DNA of 64,000 nucleotides from Paraburkholderia unamae (lineage in GTDB: Bacteria > Pseudomonadota > Gammaproteobacteria > Burkholderiales > Burkholderiaceae): contig NZ_QLSU01000008.1 in NCBI RefSeq assembly GCF_003268775.1, forward strand, positions 62,001-126,000, written 5' to 3'. Position numbers and translations under genes: made by a program. Positions 41,552 through 50,618 of the stretch are shown in pieces. Each line of letters begins with the position of its first letter. Within the stretch, counting starts at the first letter, position 1. Below the pieces are notes generated by a model. The model was not told where the DNA came from and ran no database searches. It saw nothing but the letters and a program-made list of their open reading frames with translations.

Positions 41552-44329
41552 TCAGCCCGCCGCGATCAGCTTCAACCCGGCCGGGAGCGCCTCGCCGAAC
41601 ACGCGGCCCGTGTCCGCCGTATCGAGCGCCACGACTTCGCGCACCATCGTCACCCATGTGGGCGGCGCATTCGCCGACTCCAGCCTGCGCACCACGGTCT
41701 CGCGCAGCTCGGGCGGCAAATCGCGCGAGCGGTCGCCCGTCATGCGCGCGATCTGCGCGGCGGCGAACATCGCCGGTTCGACCTTCTTCCAGTCGAGCGC
41801 GAGAATCGCGTCCAGCCAACGCGCGGCGGTTTCCGGCGGCACCACGCCGTGCGCGCTGCCGTAGAACGGCTGGCGCGCGCCGATGCGGCCCACTGCCCAC
41901 CACGTCTGATGATTCTCCGAAGACTTCTGGAGCCGCTGCAACAGCCGCTCGCCGATCTCGATCTTGCGCTGCGCCGCGATCTGTTCGAGCGAGGCGTAGA
42001 GCCGGATCATGTCCGGCGCGCCGAGCTTCGCGGGATCGAACGGCAGCTTGTGGCGCTTCGAGCCGGCCGCCTCTTCGAGGTACGTCATCGCCTCCAGCAC
42101 CTCGTGCTGCTGCGCCTCGTTCAGGCCGCCCGCCGCGCGCCGCCAGAGCGTCCACCACTCCGACCACACCTGGCCGTCGTTCACGAACTGGATGCCGTCG
42201 TCGAACAGCGTCCAGAGCTGCTCGACACGCCATTCGTCGAGCGGATAGCCGAAACCCGGACGCAGGCTGAAGCCCGCCAGGTTCAGCCATAGCCGTTCGT
42301 GATCGGCCGAGCGGCGGCGCTTGCCCGCGCGTTCCCAGAGCACGCCGAAGAGTTCGCGCAGAAGCGGGCCGTCCCAGTTCTGGCGCGGCCCGAGCCGCTC
42401 TTCGAGATGCGCGCGCAGGCGCTTCACTTCCTTCCCGTCGACCTTCGCGGAGCGCGCGCCGAACACGCGCTCGATCGCTTCGATGGCGTCGCCCAGGCCC
42501 GCGTGGTTCGCGGCGCCGCCCGCCGCGTCGCCCTCGTGCTCCGCGCGGCGCAGCGCGAATTCGAGCAGCCAGCGCTGCGAGGCGTCGTCGGTGGCGATGC
42601 AGTGCATCTCCAGCGTGCCCACTTCGGTCAGCGCGGTCGTGAGCTTGACAGGGCGCTCTCGCGCCGTTTTCGCAGCACCGCCGTCGCTCGCGGGCACCAC
42701 CGTCGCGAGCGGCGGCAGGCGCACGAAGTCGCCCGCCGCGAGATCGGCCAGCTCGCCCGGCGCCCATGCGGTGTCGGCCACCGTCGACGCCAGGTGGAAC
42801 TGCACCGGCTGGCCGAGCTGCAATGCGAACGTGCGGTCGTCCAGATGCAGTTCGTGCCCTTCCTCCGTGCCGCGCGGCAGCACGCACACGCCGCGTGGCG
42901 CATCGCTCGCGGCTTCGTCGAGCACGAGAAAGTAGCTGCGCGGCGAGCCGCCGCCAATGCGCGGCGCGTGGCCCGCGCGCGCGAGCGCGTAGGCGACCGC
43001 GCCGCGCGCGACGGCCACGTCGGGTTGATCGTTTTGCAGCACATTGAGCGCCTCGCCGCGCCACGCGCCGAGCGTATCCGCGAGGCGCTGCGAGAGCGCC
43101 TGCGCGCGGAATACGCCGCCGTTGAGCAGCAGGGCGTCAGGCACCGGCAGCGCGCCGCTTGCCTCGCCGCCCAACGCCTCGCGCGACTGCGCCGCGAAGC
43201 GTTGCAGGAAGGCCGCGATATGGCGTGTGATGGCCGGATCGGCGGCATAGGGCAAGCCGAACTCCACGATCGCCGCGCGCGAGCGGCGCGGCAGGTCGCC
43301 CGCGCCGCCCATCGGGAAGAAACCGTCCACCACGATCTGCGCGACTTCGTCGCGGCCGAGCTGCGTGGTGCGCGCGCCGCCCACGAGCCGCGCGCCCGCG
43401 CCGAGCAGCGTGATGGGCACGGACTCGGGCGCATTGGCGTCGAGCAGTTGCTCCTTCGCCACCCGGCAGCGTTCCACGAGTTGTGAAAGGCTCGCCGCGC
43501 TCAAGCGGGTTTGCGCGCTCGCGAGCCGGCTTTCGGCCAGATGCGCGAGCGCGAGGTCCATGTTGTCGCCGCCCAGCATCAGATGGTTGCCCACGCCAAT
43601 GCGCGCGAGCTGTGGCTCGCCGTTCTCGAACCCCACCTTGATGAGCGTGAGGTCGGTCGTGCCGCCGCCCACGTCGCACACCAGCACGAGGCGCGACGCG
43701 CCCAGCTGCGCATCGAGCGTCGCGCGATGGTGATACAGCCAGTCGTAGAACGCGGCTTGCGGCTCTTCGAGCAGGCGCAGCGCAGGCAGTTTCGCGAGCC
43801 GCGCCGCTTCGAGCGTAAGCGCGCGCGCGCCGTCGTCGAACGAGGCGGGCACGGTGAGCACCACGTCCTGAGCTTCGAGCGGCGCGTGCGGGAATCGATG
43901 GTTCCACGCGGCGCGCACGTGAGCGAGATAGCTCGCGCTCGCGGCCACCGGCGAAACCTTGGCGACGTCGTCGGGCGCGCCCCACGGCAGGATGGGCGCG
44001 AGACGGTCCACCGCCGCGTGCGAGAGCCAGCTTTTCGCGCTCGCCACGAGCCGGCCCGGCACCTGCGCGCCGAGCGTGCGCGCGAGACGGCCGATCACGG
44101 CGCCATCGTCCGGCGCAGGCGCGCTCCACGGCAAGCGCAGATCGCCGGCGGCGAGTTCGCCCGCCGCCGGGTGATAGCGCGCGGAAGGCAGCATCTTCTC
44201 CGCGCCCACTTCGCCGAGCGCGGTGAGCTGCTCGACGTCGAACACGCGAATGGCGTCGCCGCCATGCTCGACGTACGCCACGACCGTGTTGCTCGTCCCC
44301 AGGTCGATGCCGACGACGTATTGCTTCAT
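41552..44329 (-). CDS. Hsp70-family ATPase with large C-terminal extension
   Basis: 925 residues. The N-terminal 550 or so are an actin-like ATPase: 'GIDLGTSNTVVAYVEHGG' (phosphate 1), 'VCDVGGGTTDLTLIKV' (phosphate 2) and 'DALLLNGGVFRA'. A beta-sandwich-like part and a DUF3731-type helical C-terminal domain follow, about 290 residues longer than DnaK, with no EEVD-like end. It probably acts with the neighbouring Hsp70 and DUF2760 protein rather than as a general chaperone. Five bases separate it from the upstream Hsp70 gene. Confidence 0.9.
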   Translation of the reverse strand: MKQYVVGIDLGTSNTVVAYVEHGGDAIRVFDVEQLTALGEVGAEKMLPSARYHPAAGELAAGDLRLPWSAPAPDDGAVIGRLARTLGAQVPGRLVASAKSWLSHAAVDRLAPILPWGAPDDVAKVSPVAASASYLAHVRAAWNHRFPHAPLEAQDVVLTVPASFDDGARALTLEAARLAKLPALRLLEEPQAAFYDWLYHHRATLDAQLGASRLVLVCDVGGGTTDLTLIKVGFENGEPQLARIGVGNHLMLGGDNMDLALAHLAESRLASAQTRLSAASLSQLVERCRVAKEQLLDANAPESVPITLLGAGARLVGGARTTQLGRDEVAQIVVDGFFPMGGAGDLPRRSRAAIVEFGLPYAADPAITRHIAAFLQRFAAQSREALGGEASGALPVPDALLLNGGVFRAQALSQRLADTLGAWRGEALNVLQNDQPDVAVARGAVAYALARAGHAPRIGGGSPRSYFLVLDEAASDAPRGVCVLPRGTEEGHELHLDDRTFALQLGQPVQFHLASTVADTAWAPGELADLAAGDFVRLPPLATVVPASDGGAAKTARERPVKLTTALTEVGTLEMHCIATDDASQRWLLEFALRRAEHEGDAAGGAANHAGLGDAIEAIERVFGARSAKVDGKEVKRLRAHLEERLGPRQNWDGPLLRELFGVLWERAGKRRRSADHERLWLNLAGFSLRPGFGYPLDEWRVEQLWTLFDDGIQFVNDGQVWSEWWTLWRRAAGGLNEAQQHEVLEAMTYLEEAAGSKRHKLPFDPAKLGAPDMIRLYASLEQIAAQRKIEIGERLLQRLQKSSENHQTWWAVGRIGARQPFYGSAHGVVPPETAARWLDAILALDWKKVEPAMFAAAQIARMTGDRSRDLPPELRETVVRRLESANAPPTWVTMVREVVALDTADTGRVFGEALPAGLKLIAAG

Positions 44330-44334
44330 CGGGC

Positions 44335-46179
44335 TCAGTCGCTTGCCGTGCCGCGCACGTCGAACTCGACCTTCCAGCGCTCGTTCGTGCCGCTCGGCAT
44401 GGCTTCGAGCTCCAGCGTGCCCGCTTCCGTCACGCGCGCGTGCAGCTTCACGGGCACGACTTCGCCAGGCGTGCGGCCTTCGGTGGGCAGCGTGGCCTGG
44501 ATTTCCTCAAGCTCTTGCAGTTCTTCCGCCGACCAGTAATCGAGCATCGTGCCGACCTGGTCCTGACGCCGCACCGACGAACCGAAGAACCGGAAATGCA
44601 CCGGCTCGCCCACCACGAGGCCGAACTCCTGCGGCGGCAACGCCGCATCGGTGCCCTCTTCCATGCCGAAGGGCGCGACGCACAGCGCCGACACCGGCGG
44701 CTCCAGCCCAGGCACCGCCGGCATGGCCGACTCGACCGCCACGTAGTACGCGCGCGCCGTGCCGCCGCGAATGCGCACGCCCTTGCCGCGCTTCACGTAG
44801 CCGTAATAGGCCGCGCCGCGCGCCACCGCGAGGTCGAGGTCCGCGCCGCCCAGCAAACGCGCGGGCGCGGCGCCCTCGGCCGCGAGCCAGCCGCCCAGGA
44901 TATCGAGCACGCGTTGCGAGAGCAGCGGCGACTTGAACACGCCGCCGTTGAAGAGGACCGCCGTGGGATGCAGGAAGGTCGCGCCTTCGGGCGGCGCGCC
45001 AAAGCCTTCGAGTTCGGCGAGCGCCTGCACCTGGCGGCCGAGGAAGGCCGCGAGATGGCGCGTGACGCCCGCGTCCTGCGCGTACGGCAGGCCGAGCTGC
45101 GTGAGACCCACGCGCGTGCGCACGGCGGGACGCGCGGCGGCGTCCACCTGCGGGAAGAAGCCTTCGAGGATGATCTGCGTGAGTTCGGCGCGCGTGAGTT
45201 CCGTACGGATCGACCCGCCGATCAACTTCGAGCCGCGGCTCGGCACGACGAGCGGCACCGTATCGACCGAAGCGTCGCTCAGCAGGGTTTCCTTGGCCGA
45301 GCGGCACGCGTAGGTCAGCGCGCGCAATTGCCACGGATCGGCTTGCGTGCCCTGGGCCGCGAGCTTGCGCGCGACCACGTGTGCGAGCGCGAGATCCATG
45401 TTGTCGCCGCCGAGCAGGATGTGCTCGCCCACGGCCACGCGGTGCAGTTCGAGATTGCCCTCGCGCTCGACCACGGCGATCAGCGAAAGGTCGGTCGTGC
45501 CGCCGCCCACGTCGACGACCAGAATGATGTCGCCGACCTTCACTTCCTTGCGCCACGCGCCGCCGCTCTTCTGGATCCAGCTATAGAGCGCCGCCTGCGG
45601 CTCCTCCAGCAGCGTCATGTTGACGTAGCCCGCGGCCTGCGCGGCTTCGGCCGTCAGCTCGCGCGCGGCCGGGTCGAACGAGGCCGGGATCGTGACGGTG
45701 ATTTCCTGGTCGACGAACGGCGCTTCGGGATGCGCGTGGTCCCACGCCTCGCGCAGGTGCGTGAGATAGCGCACCGAGCTTTCGAGCGGCGAGACGCGCT
45801 CGACTTCCGGCGGCGCGTCGTTCGGGAGGATCGCCGCGCGGCGGTCCACGCCGGGGTGGCACAGCCAGCTTTTCGCGCTGGAGACGAGGCGAATGGGCGT
45901 GCCCGCGCCACGGCTGCGCGCGAGTTCGCCCACGGCGTAGTCGCGCGTGGTGGTCCACGGCAGCGTGAGGTCGCCCGGCGTCAGCTCGCCCGAGTGCGGC
46001 AGGTAGAGAAACGAAGGCAGCAGGTCGGGCGACTCCAGCGTGCCGGGCGCCGTGAGTTGCGTGACGTTCAGCACGCCCTGCTGGGTCTTTTCGCCGTCAC
46101 TGGCGGCGAGGTCGACGTAGGACAGTGCGCAGTGCGTCGTACCGAGGTCGACGCCAATCGAATATCGCGAATCGCTCAC
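44335..46179 (-). CDS. Hsp70-family ATPase
   Basis: 614 residues from GTG 46179, which overlaps the DUF2760 stop (GTGA). DnaK-type motifs: 'GVDLGTTHCALSYVDL', 'VVDVGGGTTDLSLIAV', 'HILLGGDNMDLALAHV', 'AVLFNGGVFKSPLL'. The C-terminus is shorter and beta-rich, without the DnaK lid. Tandem genes of this kind (DUF2760, short Hsp70, long Hsp70) recur in proteobacteria; their client is unknown. No dnaJ or grpE is near. Confidence 0.91.
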   Translation of the reverse strand: MSDSRYSIGVDLGTTHCALSYVDLAASDGEKTQQGVLNVTQLTAPGTLESPDLLPSFLYLPHSGELTPGDLTLPWTTTRDYAVGELARSRGAGTPIRLVSSAKSWLCHPGVDRRAAILPNDAPPEVERVSPLESSVRYLTHLREAWDHAHPEAPFVDQEITVTIPASFDPAARELTAEAAQAAGYVNMTLLEEPQAALYSWIQKSGGAWRKEVKVGDIILVVDVGGGTTDLSLIAVVEREGNLELHRVAVGEHILLGGDNMDLALAHVVARKLAAQGTQADPWQLRALTYACRSAKETLLSDASVDTVPLVVPSRGSKLIGGSIRTELTRAELTQIILEGFFPQVDAAARPAVRTRVGLTQLGLPYAQDAGVTRHLAAFLGRQVQALAELEGFGAPPEGATFLHPTAVLFNGGVFKSPLLSQRVLDILGGWLAAEGAAPARLLGGADLDLAVARGAAYYGYVKRGKGVRIRGGTARAYYVAVESAMPAVPGLEPPVSALCVAPFGMEEGTDAALPPQEFGLVVGEPVHFRFFGSSVRRQDQVGTMLDYWSAEELQELEEIQATLPTEGRTPGEVVPVKLHARVTEAGTLELEAMPSGTNERWKVEFDVRGTASD

Positions 46180-46775
46180 AGCTCCACCTCCGCGGGCGCG
46201 ATGATGCGCGCGTCGTGCGTCTTGACGAGTTGCGGCAGCTTGACCTCCTCGACGCGCCAGCCGCGATGCGTGAGGCTGCCGCTGAACGGCGCCTCGCCCA
46301 CCACGTTGCCGGTGAGGCGCACGGCGGCGGCGTCAAAGCCCGCCGGCAGCGTCACGCGCGAGCCTTCGGACTCGCTGCGCACCGGGCGGATCGCGAAGTG
46401 GTCGCGCAGCGTGGCGCGGCAGCCTTCGTGGACGATGCGGGCGGCGGCGCCGATCTCGGCGTCGGCGTAACCGGCGATGTCTTCCTCGACGAAATCGACA
46501 AAGCGCGCGTTGCGCTGGAGCAGGCCGAGCAGCTGGAGCGCGGCGTCGGGCGTGGCTTCCTTGATAACGGTGGGCGCGGGAGCCGGCGCGGGCGGTGCCA
46601 CGGGCGCGGCGGCCGGTGCGGGCGTGGCCACCGGCGCGGCGGCGGGCGCGGGCGTAAAGCCCCCCTCACGCAAGCGGCGCACGTTGGCGGCGAGCTCGCC
46701 GTCGCCGAGGATCGCGAAGAACGATCCCAGCGCGACCGAAAGGCGGCCGAAGAAAGACAGATTCGATTCGGGCAT
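46176..46775 (-). CDS. DUF2760 domain protein
   Basis: 199 residues from ATG 46775 (GGAG upstream). An N-terminal segment ('SFFGRLSVALGSFFAILGDGELA') is followed by a long Ala/Pro linker (about 38-68) and the DUF2760 domain ('ALQLLGLLQRNARFVDFVEEDIAGYADAEIGAAARIVHEGCR', 'VTLPAGFDAAAVRLTGNVVG'). It is the first gene of the Hsp70 operon and is probably the adaptor of the two ATPases. A hairpin (46800-46820) lies in its leader. Confidence 0.9.
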   Translation of the reverse strand: MPESNLSFFGRLSVALGSFFAILGDGELAANVRRLREGGFTPAPAAAPVATPAPAAAPVAPPAPAPAPTVIKEATPDAALQLLGLLQRNARFVDFVEEDIAGYADAEIGAAARIVHEGCRATLRDHFAIRPVRSESEGSRVTLPAGFDAAAVRLTGNVVGEAPFSGSLTHRGWRVEEVKLPQLVKTHDARIIAPAEVEL

Positions 46776-47142
46776 AAAGACGACTCCAATATCGCTTGAG
46801 GCTCGCAGACAAGGCGAGCCGGCCTGCCGGGCTCGCGACGAGGCCCGATCGATGCCTGGAAGGAGGCGGCCGGCAGGGAAAACTCGAGCCCGGCGCGGGC
46901 TCAAAACCCGTATTTTGCCTTGTCGCGGGCTGGATCCGGTCAAAAAGCGGGATTGAACGGGGGATTGGCGCGCGCGGCGTGGCGATTCGGAGCCCACGCG
47001 AGGCCCCGCGCGGGGCCGCCGGCGCGGGGCGCAGGGTATAAAAAATGGGGTTTGATTAGCGGCTTGCGTGCGCGCGAAGCCGCGAGCGGCCGGGCCGGAA
47101 CCGCGTCCCGCAGCCGCTCAGGCCGCTTTGGGCCTTTCCCGT
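46776..47142. other. Leader and intergenic region of the Hsp70 operon
   Basis: 367 bp. It holds a perfect 7-bp hairpin GGCTCGC/GCGAGCC (46800-46820) in the DUF2760 leader and a terminator-like hairpin at 46886-46902. I looked for a heat-shock (sigma-32) promoter and did not find a convincing one. Confidence 0.45.
46880..46902 (-). terminator. Minus-strand terminator before the Hsp70 operon
   Basis: GAGCCCG and CGGGCTC with a 3-base loop, followed on the minus strand by GAGTTTT. It would end transcripts from the small membrane protein gene at 47143-47652. Confidence 0.45.
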
Positions 47143-47652
47143 TCAGGGAAAGATCGGCGAGGTCGCCTCGGCGCCTTCCACGTCGGCGCGCGGAATGTGC
47201 TGCGCGATGCTCTCCTCGATCTCCGCTTCGCGCGAGCCGGGCACGTCGGCCATCACCAGCAACTGGCCGTCGCCGATCGCCCCGCGAAAGCGCGCGAGGC
47301 GCGTGTTGGGTTCGTCCACGCCGATCATCGCGGCCGTCCACGCGCCGAACACCGCACCCGCCAGGGTCAGCAGGACGACCGTGCCGCCCGCGATGTCGAG
47401 ATTGGCGGGCGGGAACGCCAGCGCCACGAGACCGACAAGCGCACCGGTCACGCCGCCGAACGTCACGCCGCGCTCCAGTGCGCGCACTACGTCGCTGCGC
47501 TGCAACAACGACGCTTCGGGCAAGCGTTCGAGCCCCACGCTGTGATTGGCCAGCACATGGATATGCCGCCACGTGATGCGCGCGCGCAGGAGGTCGTCAA
47601 CGATCGCCTGCGCCGTGGTCGTGTCGGGAGCGAGAAAATAGAGGCGTCTCAT
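47143..47652 (-). CDS. Small membrane protein (DUF1269-like)
   Basis: 169 residues from ATG 47652, with GGGAGGG six bases before it. Cytosolic N-terminal part ('MRRLYFLAPDTTTAQAIVDDLLRARI') resembles the alpha/beta domain of DUF1269 proteins; a hydrophobic hairpin follows ('GGVTGALVGLVALAFPPA', 'VVLLTLAGAVFGAWTAAM') and then an acidic C-terminus. The role is unknown; such proteins often respond to osmotic or envelope stress. Confidence 0.75.
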   Translation of the reverse strand: MRRLYFLAPDTTTAQAIVDDLLRARITWRHIHVLANHSVGLERLPEASLLQRSDVVRALERGVTFGGVTGALVGLVALAFPPANLDIAGGTVVLLTLAGAVFGAWTAAMIGVDEPNTRLARFRGAIGDGQLLVMADVPGSREAEIEESIAQHIPRADVEGAEATSPIFP

Positions 47653-48119
47653 AACGGCCCTCCCTTGAGTCATGCGGTCATCTACTACCGCGCGATTCCA
47701 CCAATCCTACGCCTGACTTCCCTTCAACGCGACTGCTCCGGATCGGGCCCATCGACGCGTTGCTCGTTTCATTCTTTTGCATTTCGATGCGGGTCTGCAC
47801 GTGGAGATCCGCCTTTCGACAAACGCAGCGCCGCCGATAAATCACGAGCGCTTGCGACGCATCAATCGATCGACTTGCAATTACCGCAAACGCGCCTGGC
47901 GCGCGAGTCGCCATCCGACTTCGCCCAAGAAAAAATCCCATGAAAACAGGGATTTTCCGCCACGCATCGCCCTTATCTCGATAACGCGGCGCGACCGATG
48001 CGCGCTATCCAATTCCCCTACCATCGCGCCGATCCGGCGATCGCCGGCCGGACGCGCGTCGCCACGCGCCTGCCGCGCCGCCTCCCGATACCCGAAAACA
48101 ACGCAGAGGGAAACCGACC
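47653..48119. other. Intergenic region upstream of the dehydrogenase operon
   Basis: 467 bp between divergent genes. The only structure I see is the inverted repeat AAAATCCC/GGGATTTT at 47932-47956 (9-base loop), which on the minus strand is followed by T residues. Start of the + strand operon is preceded by an AGAGGGA ribosome site. Confidence 0.45.
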
Positions 48120-48839
48120 ATGTCCAACGAACAGGAACCCCGCCGTCAATTCCTGCGGCGCATGCTCGCCGCGGTCCCCACCGCTTCGCTGGCGACCGGC
48201 GCGGCGTTCTCGCAGTCGGCCTGCAAACCCGCCGCGCCGCCCGCCTCCGAGCCGAAGCCCTACCAGCCCGACTATTTCACTGCCGACGAGTGGCGCTTTC
48301 TCGAAGCCGCCGTCGATCGCCTGATTCCCGCCGACCGCCTCGGCCCTGGCGCACGCGAGGCGGGCGTGCCCGAATTCATCGACCGCCAGATGGAGACGCC
48401 CTGGGGCCACGGCAAGCTCTGGTACATGCAGGGGCCGTTCCACGTGAGCGAAGCGCCGGAACTGGGCTACCAGATGAACCTCGCGCCACGCGATCTGTAC
48501 CGCCACGGCATCAAGGCCTGCGACGACTGGTGCCGTGCGCACCACGGCGGAAAATCATTCGCAGAGCTTACGACTGCCGATCAGGACGCGCTGCTCGGTG
48601 AAATGGAGCACGGCAAGGCGCATTTCGATACCGTTGCGGCCGCCACGTTTTTCAGCTTCCTGCTCGCCAACACGAAGGAAGGCTTTTTCGCCGATCCGCT
48701 TTACGGCGGCAACAAGGCCATGGCGGGCTGGAAGACGATCGGCTTTCCCGGCGCGCGCGCCGACTTCGCCGACTGGCTCGACCAGCCCGGCGCGAAGTAT
48801 CCCTATGGCCCGGTTTCTATCGACGGAAGCAGAGGTTGA
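48120..48839 (+). CDS. Gluconate 2-dehydrogenase subunit 3 family protein
   Basis: 239 residues with a twin-arginine signal (RRQFLRRMLAAVP) and the subunit-3 fold ('DEWRFLEAAVDRLIPADRLGPGAREAGVPEFIDRQME', 'FFSFLLANTKEGFFADPLYGGNKAMAGWKTIGFPG'). The small subunit chaperones the flavin subunit through the Tat pathway. The two following genes encode the GMC subunit and a cytochrome c; together they form a membrane-bound sugar/polyol dehydrogenase facing the periplasm. Confidence 0.92.
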   Translation: MSNEQEPRRQFLRRMLAAVPTASLATGAAFSQSACKPAAPPASEPKPYQPDYFTADEWRFLEAAVDRLIPADRLGPGAREAGVPEFIDRQMETPWGHGKLWYMQGPFHVSEAPELGYQMNLAPRDLYRHGIKACDDWCRAHHGGKSFAELTTADQDALLGEMEHGKAHFDTVAAATFFSFLLANTKEGFFADPLYGGNKAMAGWKTIGFPGARADFADWLDQPGAKYPYGPVSIDGSRG

Positions 48840-48842
48840 GCG

Positions 48843-50618
48843 ATGACCATCACGATGAAAAAAACCGATTGCGTGATCGTGGGGTTCGGCTGGACCGGCG
48901 CGATTCTCGCGCAGGAACTCACGGCCGCGGGGCTCCATGTCGTCGCGCTCGAACGCGGCGCGGTGCGCGACACGCCCACCGACGCGAAGTATCCCCAGGT
49001 CATCGACGAACTCAAGTACGCCGTGCGCGGCAAGCTGTTCCAGGACCTCTCGCGCGAAACCGTCACGATCCGCCATAACCCGAACGGCCTCGCGGTGCCC
49101 TACCGCCAGCAAGGCTCGTTTTTGCTCGGCAACGGAGTGGGCGGCGCGGGCTTCCACTGGAACGGCATGCACTACCGCGTCTTGCCCGAAGAGTTGCAGT
49201 TGCGCACCAGCTACGAAACGCGCTATGGCAAGCGCTTCATTCCGGCGGGCATGCAGGTGCAGGACTTCGGCGTGACCTACGATGAACTGGAGCCGCATTT
49301 CGATTTCGCCGAGAAGGTGTTCGGCACGTCGGGCAAGGCCGGCAACCTGGGCGGCGAGCTCCAGAGCGGCGGCAACCCGCTCGAAGGCAAGCGCAGCAGC
49401 GAGTACCCCACGCCGCCGCTGAAGAACACGCCCGGCGCGCAACTCTTCGAAATGGCCGCGCGCGAAGCGGGTTTCAACCCCTACCCCGCGCCCGCCGCCA
49501 ATGCTTCGCAGGCCTATACGAACCCCTACGGCGTGCGCCTCGGGCCGTGCAACTTCTGCGGCTTCTGCGAAGACTTCGGCTGCTACATGTATGCGAAGGC
49601 TTCGCCGCAAACCACCATCCTCCCCGTGCTGCTCAAGAAGCCGAACTTCGAGCTGCGCGCGAATGCCTACGTGACGAAGGTGCTGCTCGACGGCAGCGGC
49701 AAGCGCGCCACGGGCGTGCGCTACGTCGACGCCCAGGGCCGGGAAGTCGACCAGCCCGCCGACCTCGTGATCGTCGCCGCGTTCCAGATGCACAACGTGC
49801 GCCTGCTGCTGCTTTCGGGCATCGGCAAGCCTTACGACCCGAAGAGCGGCGAAGGCGTGGTGGGCCGCAACTACGCCTACCAGATGAACGGCGCGATCAA
49901 CGTGCTGCTGCCCAAAGGCACGCTGCTCAACCCGTTCATTGGCTCGGGCGCGGGCGGCGTGGCCATGGACGACCTCAACGGCGACCAGTTCGACCACGGC
50001 GCGCTCGGTTTTCTGGGCGGCGCGAGCGTGCGGCACGTGCGCACCGGCGGCCGCCCGATCGGCCAGGCCGCCGCCGTGCCCGGCACGCCCGCGTGGGGCG
50101 GCCAATGGAAGGCAGGCGTGGCCGACGCCTACCAGCGCTACCTGAGCATCGGCATTTCGGGTTCGGTGATGCCCTATCGCGACGCCTGCCTCGACCTCGA
50201 CCCGACCTACCGCGACGCGCTCGGGCTCCCGCTTCTGCGCATGACCTTCGACTGGCACGAGAACGAATACCGCATGCTGGATCACGTAGGCACACGCGTG
50301 GAGGAAATCGCCCGGGCAATGCCGCACGAGGCGTACTACCGCGCGATCCGCAAGCCGGGCGAGCACTACGACACGCGGCTCTACCAGTCGACGCACACGA
50401 CAGGCGGTGCGGTGATGGGCGAGTCGCCACGCACGAGCGTGGTCAACAAGTACCTGCAAAGCTGGGACGTGCCCAACGTGTTCGTGATGGGCGCATCGGC
50501 GTTTCCGCAGAACATGGGCTACAACCCCACCGGCCTCGTCGCGGCGCTCGCCTGGCACACGGCCAAGGCGATCCGCGAGCAATACCTGAAGCAGCCCGGC
50601 CCACTGGTCCAGGCATGA
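48843..50618 (+). CDS. GMC oxidoreductase (gluconate/sugar-acid dehydrogenase flavin subunit)
   Basis: 591 residues. GMC-family N-terminus 'VIVGFGWTGAILAQELTAAGLHVVALERG' binds FAD; 'CNFCGFCEDFGCYM' is the Cys cluster (3Fe-4S in related dehydrogenases); C-terminal 'QSTHTTGGAVMGESPRTSVVNKYLQSWDVPNVFVMGASAFPQN' holds the catalytic His region. Substrates in the family are gluconate, 2-ketogluconate, sorbitol, fructose; this one is not identified. It is three bases after subunit 3 and overlaps the cytochrome gene. Confidence 0.93.
   Translation: MTITMKKTDCVIVGFGWTGAILAQELTAAGLHVVALERGAVRDTPTDAKYPQVIDELKYAVRGKLFQDLSRETVTIRHNPNGLAVPYRQQGSFLLGNGVGGAGFHWNGMHYRVLPEELQLRTSYETRYGKRFIPAGMQVQDFGVTYDELEPHFDFAEKVFGTSGKAGNLGGELQSGGNPLEGKRSSEYPTPPLKNTPGAQLFEMAAREAGFNPYPAPAANASQAYTNPYGVRLGPCNFCGFCEDFGCYMYAKASPQTTILPVLLKKPNFELRANAYVTKVLLDGSGKRATGVRYVDAQGREVDQPADLVIVAAFQMHNVRLLLLSGIGKPYDPKSGEGVVGRNYAYQMNGAINVLLPKGTLLNPFIGSGAGGVAMDDLNGDQFDHGALGFLGGASVRHVRTGGRPIGQAAAVPGTPAWGGQWKAGVADAYQRYLSIGISGSVMPYRDACLDLDPTYRDALGLPLLRMTFDWHENEYRMLDHVGTRVEEIARAMPHEAYYRAIRKPGEHYDTRLYQSTHTTGGAVMGESPRTSVVNKYLQSWDVPNVFVMGASAFPQNMGYNPTGLVAALAWHTAKAIREQYLKQPGPLVQA

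Noticed and set aside
40752-43064. Minus-strand frame that joins YceH with an upstream 500-residue stretch
   Set aside because: The upstream part lies in a different frame over the Hsp70 gene and is a shadow; YceH starts at ATG 41489 or 41462.
46776-47142. Heat-shock (sigma-32) promoter before the Hsp70 operon
   Set aside because: I looked for CTTGAAA-N13-CCCCAT on the minus strand and found no adequate match.
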